From positions 16,690 through 80,689 of the forward strand of contig CAZHXF010000005.1 of NCBI GenBank assembly GCA_964536375.1: DNA of 64,000 bases, in the 5' to 3' direction. The notes beneath the pieces are model-generated. The model had not been told where the DNA came from, did not search any database, and saw only the letters and a list, made by a program, of their open reading frames with translations. The position numbers were made by a program, and so were the translations under genes. Below, one piece after another: positions 61,242-64,000 of this stretch; the stretch's first letter is position 1; every line of letters begins with the position of its first letter. Source of the DNA: Desulfuromonas sp964536375. GTDB lineage: Bacteria > Desulfobacterota > Desulfuromonadia > Desulfuromonadales > Desulfuromonadaceae.

Positions 61242-61371
61242 GATGGCGTCGCAAAAATAAGTTCGCCCACCTGCGTTGCAGTGTTTGTTCAAGACTTCGA
61301 CATACAACATGTATGCCTTTACCCTTGAACAACCACTACGCCTTGGGGGACGAAGTTTTTGCTTAGCCATC
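61242..61371. repeat. 130-bp palindromic repeat element
   Basis: The ends are imperfect inverted copies (GATGGCGTCGCAAAAATAAG at the left; the complement of the right end reads GATGGCTAAGCAAAAACTTC). Inside is a perfect TTGTTCAAG / CTTGAACAA pair (61285-61293, 61324-61332) and at the apex CATAC / GTATG. The whole could fold into one long hairpin. It resembles the REP/MITE-like intergenic repeats common in this bacterial group. It has no reading frame. Confidence 0.8.
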
Positions 61372-61434
61372 TAATTCGTTTTTCAGAGACTATTGTTTTT
61401 ATCTAATTGTAGTGTATCGATTTAGGGAGGGTTC

Positions 61435-61791
61435 ATGTTTGGCATTGGAATGCCCGAATTGCTCGTCATTTTAGTGATTGCGATTATCTTCATTGGACCA
61501 AGTAAGATGCCAGATGTTGCTCGCGCGTTAGGTCGTGGTTTGCGTGAATTCCGCCGTGCTACCGATGATTTGAAGAACAGTATTGATCTAGAAGCGCACG
61601 TTGCCTCACCGCAGCAGCAACCTGCGATTCATAACCAACAAGAACAGCAAACTGAACCAACGGTTTCGGTGGTGGAAGTGAATGACGATCCTGTTGACGA
61701 AGACGCACCAATAGCTGAAGTAGTTTTGGATGATGACACTTGTTGCGAAAAAGAGGATAAGAAAACAACGATAGAGTCGAACCATGACTGA
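61435..61791 (+). CDS. tatB: Sec-independent translocase subunit TatB-like
   Basis: This 118-residue protein has a membrane helix (residues 3-20, GIGMPELLVILVIAIIFIGP), an amphipathic helix (SKMPDVARALGRGLREFRRA) and a long acidic Gln/Glu/Asp tail. Glu8 and the GP hinge match TatB; the shorter upstream protein has TatA-type features. The stop codon overlaps tatC by 8 bases. In this order (tatA, tatB, tatC) it should form the receptor complex with TatC. Confidence 0.88.
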   Translation: MFGIGMPELLVILVIAIIFIGPSKMPDVARALGRGLREFRRATDDLKNSIDLEAHVASPQQQPAIHNQQEQQTEPTVSVVEVNDDPVDEDAPIAEVVLDDDTCCEKEDKKTTIESNHD

Positions 61792-62527
61792 ACCTGAACA
61801 ACCATTTTTTAGTCATATGCAGGAACTTCGCCGGCGGTTGATTATAGGTGTCGTGTCGTGGTTAGTTGCTTTTGTCGGTTGTTATAACTATGCGGAGTTG
61901 TTGTTTCAATTTATTGCCGAACCGGTTCGGCGGGCTCTGCCTGAAGGCAGTTCTCTTGTTTTTATTCATGCTACAGAACCATTTTTTACCTACCTTAAAG
62001 TAGCGGCTGTTGCGGGGCTACTGGTTTCTTTACCTGTTTTGCTTTGGCAACTGTGGATGTTTGTTTCTCCAGCCTTGTATCCCGGTGAAAAATGTCTCGC
62101 TGTTCCATTTGTGCTGAGTAGTTGTTTGTGTTTTGGCGCAGGAACTTACTTTGGTTTTACTTTTGTTTTTCCGGTGATCTTTACTTTTCTGATCAATTAC
62201 GGTATTGGCGTCAGTGATGTCAAGGCGATGCTGTCGATTGGCGGCTACTTGAGTATGGCGACGCGGTTATTGCTTGCTTTCGGTTTGGTGTTCGAGTTGC
62301 CCATTGTGATCTTTTTTCTCGCTCGTCTCGGTATTGTGGATTATCACTGGTTGGCCCGTAATCGGCGTTATGCGTTTTTGCTGGCATTTGTTGTCGGTGC
62401 GATATTAACTCCGCCTGATCTGTTTTCTCAGGTCTCAATTGCTTTACCCTTTATTGTTCTTTATGAGGTTGGGGTGTGGGTGGCTCGGTTTTTTGGTAAG
62501 AAAAAAGAGGTTGAACCTACGGAATAA
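61784..62527 (+). CDS. tatC: Sec-independent translocase subunit TatC
   Basis: This 247-residue inner-membrane protein has six helices and is the twin-arginine signal receptor. Conserved text: FFSHMQELRRRLIIGVVSWL at the N-terminus, FFTYLKVAAVAGLLVSLPVL, and FELPIVIFFLARLGIVDY near residue 170. Length is typical. It overlaps tatB by 8 bases. A bidirectional terminator follows. Confidence 0.96.
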   Translation: MTEPEQPFFSHMQELRRRLIIGVVSWLVAFVGCYNYAELLFQFIAEPVRRALPEGSSLVFIHATEPFFTYLKVAAVAGLLVSLPVLLWQLWMFVSPALYPGEKCLAVPFVLSSCLCFGAGTYFGFTFVFPVIFTFLINYGIGVSDVKAMLSIGGYLSMATRLLLAFGLVFELPIVIFFLARLGIVDYHWLARNRRYAFLLAFVVGAILTPPDLFSQVSIALPFIVLYEVGVWVARFFGKKKEVEPTE

Positions 62528-62547
62528 ATAGCAAAATCTGGATCATA

Positions 62548-62579
62548 AAAAAGCCCGCTGAGAATTCAGCGGGCTTTTT
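62548..62579. terminator. Bidirectional terminator between tatC and ompA
   Basis: A 14-bp stem (62548-62561 with 62566-62579) with A-rich left and T-rich right arms and a GAAT loop. It serves the plus-strand tat genes and the minus-strand OmpA gene. Confidence 0.93.
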
Positions 62580-62634
62580 GTTTGTCGGTGTCTACATAGA
62601 CACTGAGCTGTCGTGACTCTGGTTCAGTGCACGA

Positions 62635-63825
62635 TTAGTTGTTGAACAGGGTTAATTCAACACGACGATTTTGTTGCTTGTTAGCCGCTGAAGTGTTTTG
62701 AACAACAGGTTGGCTTTCACCAAAACCCTTAACCACTACTTGCTCAACATTAATACCGTAGTTGGTAACTAAGTAGTCACATACTGCTTGTGCGCGTTTT
62801 TGAGAAAGTTGTTGGTTGTATTGTTCGCTACCATCACTATCAGTGTGACCCGCAATCATAACGGTTTCACCGGGATAATTATTGATAAAAGCCGCGGCAT
62901 TTACCATGTCTTGGGTGTGCTGTGGGCGAATGGCATTTTTGTTGGTATCAAACTGAATTAAGAGTGTTAACGTTAATTGGCAACCATATTCGTCGACGTG
63001 TGCACCAGGTGCAGAGTTCGGACAACGGTCAGCATTATCATAAACACCATCGCCATCACTATCGACAGGTAGTGCGCATCCTTGGTTGTCAACAGTGACT
63101 CCAGCTGGTGTTGTTGGGCATTGGTCGTATGCATCATAAACGCCATCGTTGTCGCTATCAAGGGGGCAGCCGTTGCTGTCTACACTGACATCTGATGGTG
63201 TGTCTGGGCATTGGTCCATCTCATCGAAAACGCCATCACCATCGCTGTCAACAGGTGGCTTTACCACTGGTGCCGGTACAGGTACAGGAATGGGTGCTGG
63301 TTTTTCGCCGCCAAAATAGAAGACAAGACCTGCGCCATACATGAGATTGTTTGGCTCACCACTGGAGGCGAGCATGTGGCGGACTTCAGTGTTGATCGCC
63401 ATATTTTCGTTGATGAAATATTTTAGTCCAGCACCATAGTTGAGCTGTGAAAACAGATCACTGTCAGCATCGCTATCGTCGATTAAAAGACCACCAATTC
63501 CTGCGGCAACGTAAGGGACGAGGCGCTCTTCTGGATTCAGGTGATAGATTGCTCCGATAAACGCTGAAGTGGCATCGCTATCTGGACCGTTTTCTTCATT
63601 GGCAAAACTAAACCGAAACTCACTACTGAGGTTGGCATTGTAGTTGTAACCGCCCCCCAGAGAGTAGTTGATTTCAGGATCGTAAGAACTGCTTTCCATA
63701 TCTAAACCACCAACCATTGGGTTGATATAGAAACGACCCGCTTGCGATGCTTGATTGGCTTCACCAGCCAACAGCATTGTTGGTATTGCACACAGAAATA
63801 GTGCGATAACGATCAGTTTTTTCAT
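62635..63825 (-). CDS. OmpA-family outer-membrane protein with calcium-type repeats
   Basis: This 396-residue protein has a signal peptide (1-20, LIVIALFLCAIPTMLLAG), an eight-strand OmpA-like barrel (about 25-180), a proline-rich hinge (PIPVPVPAPVV), three thrombospondin type 3-like repeats (DSDGDGVFDEMDQCP and two more) and a C-terminal peptidoglycan-binding OmpA domain (HTDSDGSEQYNQQLSQKRA). The Asp-rich repeats probably bind calcium. ATG 63825 is chosen because GGAG lies 6 bases ahead; an in-frame start 6 codons upstream lacks this. Related to OprF. It is convergent with tatC. Confidence 0.93.
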   Translation of the reverse strand: MKKLIVIALFLCAIPTMLLAGEANQASQAGRFYINPMVGGLDMESSSYDPEINYSLGGGYNYNANLSSEFRFSFANEENGPDSDATSAFIGAIYHLNPEERLVPYVAAGIGGLLIDDSDADSDLFSQLNYGAGLKYFINENMAINTEVRHMLASSGEPNNLMYGAGLVFYFGGEKPAPIPVPVPAPVVKPPVDSDGDGVFDEMDQCPDTPSDVSVDSNGCPLDSDNDGVYDAYDQCPTTPAGVTVDNQGCALPVDSDGDGVYDNADRCPNSAPGAHVDEYGCQLTLTLLIQFDTNKNAIRPQHTQDMVNAAAFINNYPGETVMIAGHTDSDGSEQYNQQLSQKRAQAVCDYLVTNYGINVEQVVVKGFGESQPVVQNTSAANKQQNRRVELTLFNN

Positions 63826-63936
63826 GATTTCTCCATCTTTCATTCTAGATTAATAAAAATGTTATGTTCGCCATAGCTCATGACAATAGGTGCATAGCCA
63901 GACCAAATTGATCCATCTATCGTTAAGGACCTGACA

Positions 63937-63964
63937 ATTATAGTTGTGAATCTAAGGAAGTCAA
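63937..63964 (-). promoter_or_regulatory. Strong sigma70 promoter for the OmpA-family gene
   Basis: On the minus strand, TTGACT (63959-63964), a 16-base spacer and perfect TATAAT (63937-63942). It implies a leader of about 105 bases. Confidence 0.72.
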
Positions 63965-64000
63965 ACAGGTAATGAAAACTAATGGTTGTGCAAAAATATA

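Overview
The window looks like a stretch of chromosome from a Gram-negative, flagellated, anaerobically respiring bacterium of the Desulfuromonadales / Geobacterales type. The basis is a eukaryote-like citrate synthase of the Geobacter kind, a citramalate synthase beside aspartate kinase, a membrane pyrophosphatase, many sigma54-style regulators and c-type cytochromes, outer-membrane proteins, and the local gene orders. Species cannot be fixed from sequence alone. A 100-base run of N (34102-34201) inside rpsF shows that this is a scaffolded draft assembly.

Region 1 (1-48000) is mostly housekeeping. It opens with the end of a flagellar hook-filament junction gene and the csrA-fliW switch. A J-domain protein follows, then a complete N-degron proteolysis operon on the minus strand (clpS-clpA-aat), ftsB, argS, a SPOR protein and two CAT-anticodon tRNAs. 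Next is a long plus-strand run: tilS, ftsH, folP, the c-di-AMP/cell-wall trio dacA-ybbR-glmM, pdxJ, acpS, nnr, a CBS protein, tsaE, lysC, cimA, a helix-hairpin-helix protein, a tiny zinc-ribbon gene, an EAL-HDOD protein, ispE, tRNA-Gln, prs, rplY, pth, hppA, ychF, and the ribosomal operon rpsF-rpsR-(DUF2232)-rplI-dnaB. A minus-strand dusB-ntrB-ntrC operon follows, then gltA with a structured leader, then a five-gene envelope transport module (LolA-like chaperone, two FtsX-type permeases, LolD-like ATPase, outer-membrane barrel).

Region 2 (about 48200-62600) is a respiratory accessory locus. It starts with a control region carrying inverted and direct repeats and a beta-barrel porin. A membrane tetraheme NapC/NrfH-type quinol dehydrogenase and an octaheme hydroxylamine-oxidoreductase-like cytochrome follow and end at a very strong terminator. 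Then come a tetraheme lipoprotein (NapM-like), the molybdenum nitrate reductase napA, napD, napG and napH. The order equals the napCMADGH operon known from Desulfovibrio, with an octaheme Hao-like gene inserted after napC. The likely job is periplasmic reduction of nitrate to nitrite and onward, plausibly to ammonium. The locus continues with a TonB-dependent receptor, an unusual membrane protein that seems to fuse an ECF-S-like domain, an ECF-T-like domain and a P-loop NTPase, then mobA (Mo-cofactor nucleotidylation) and tatA, tatB-like and tatC. Thus cofactor supply, cofactor finishing, export machinery and enzyme lie together. A 130-bp palindromic repeat sits between tatA and tatB.

The window closes with a bidirectional terminator and an OmpA-family protein on the minus strand, transcribed from a near-consensus promoter.

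The best candidates for something not well described are the S-T-NTPase fusion paired with the TonB receptor, and the napC-hao-napMADGH composite cluster.
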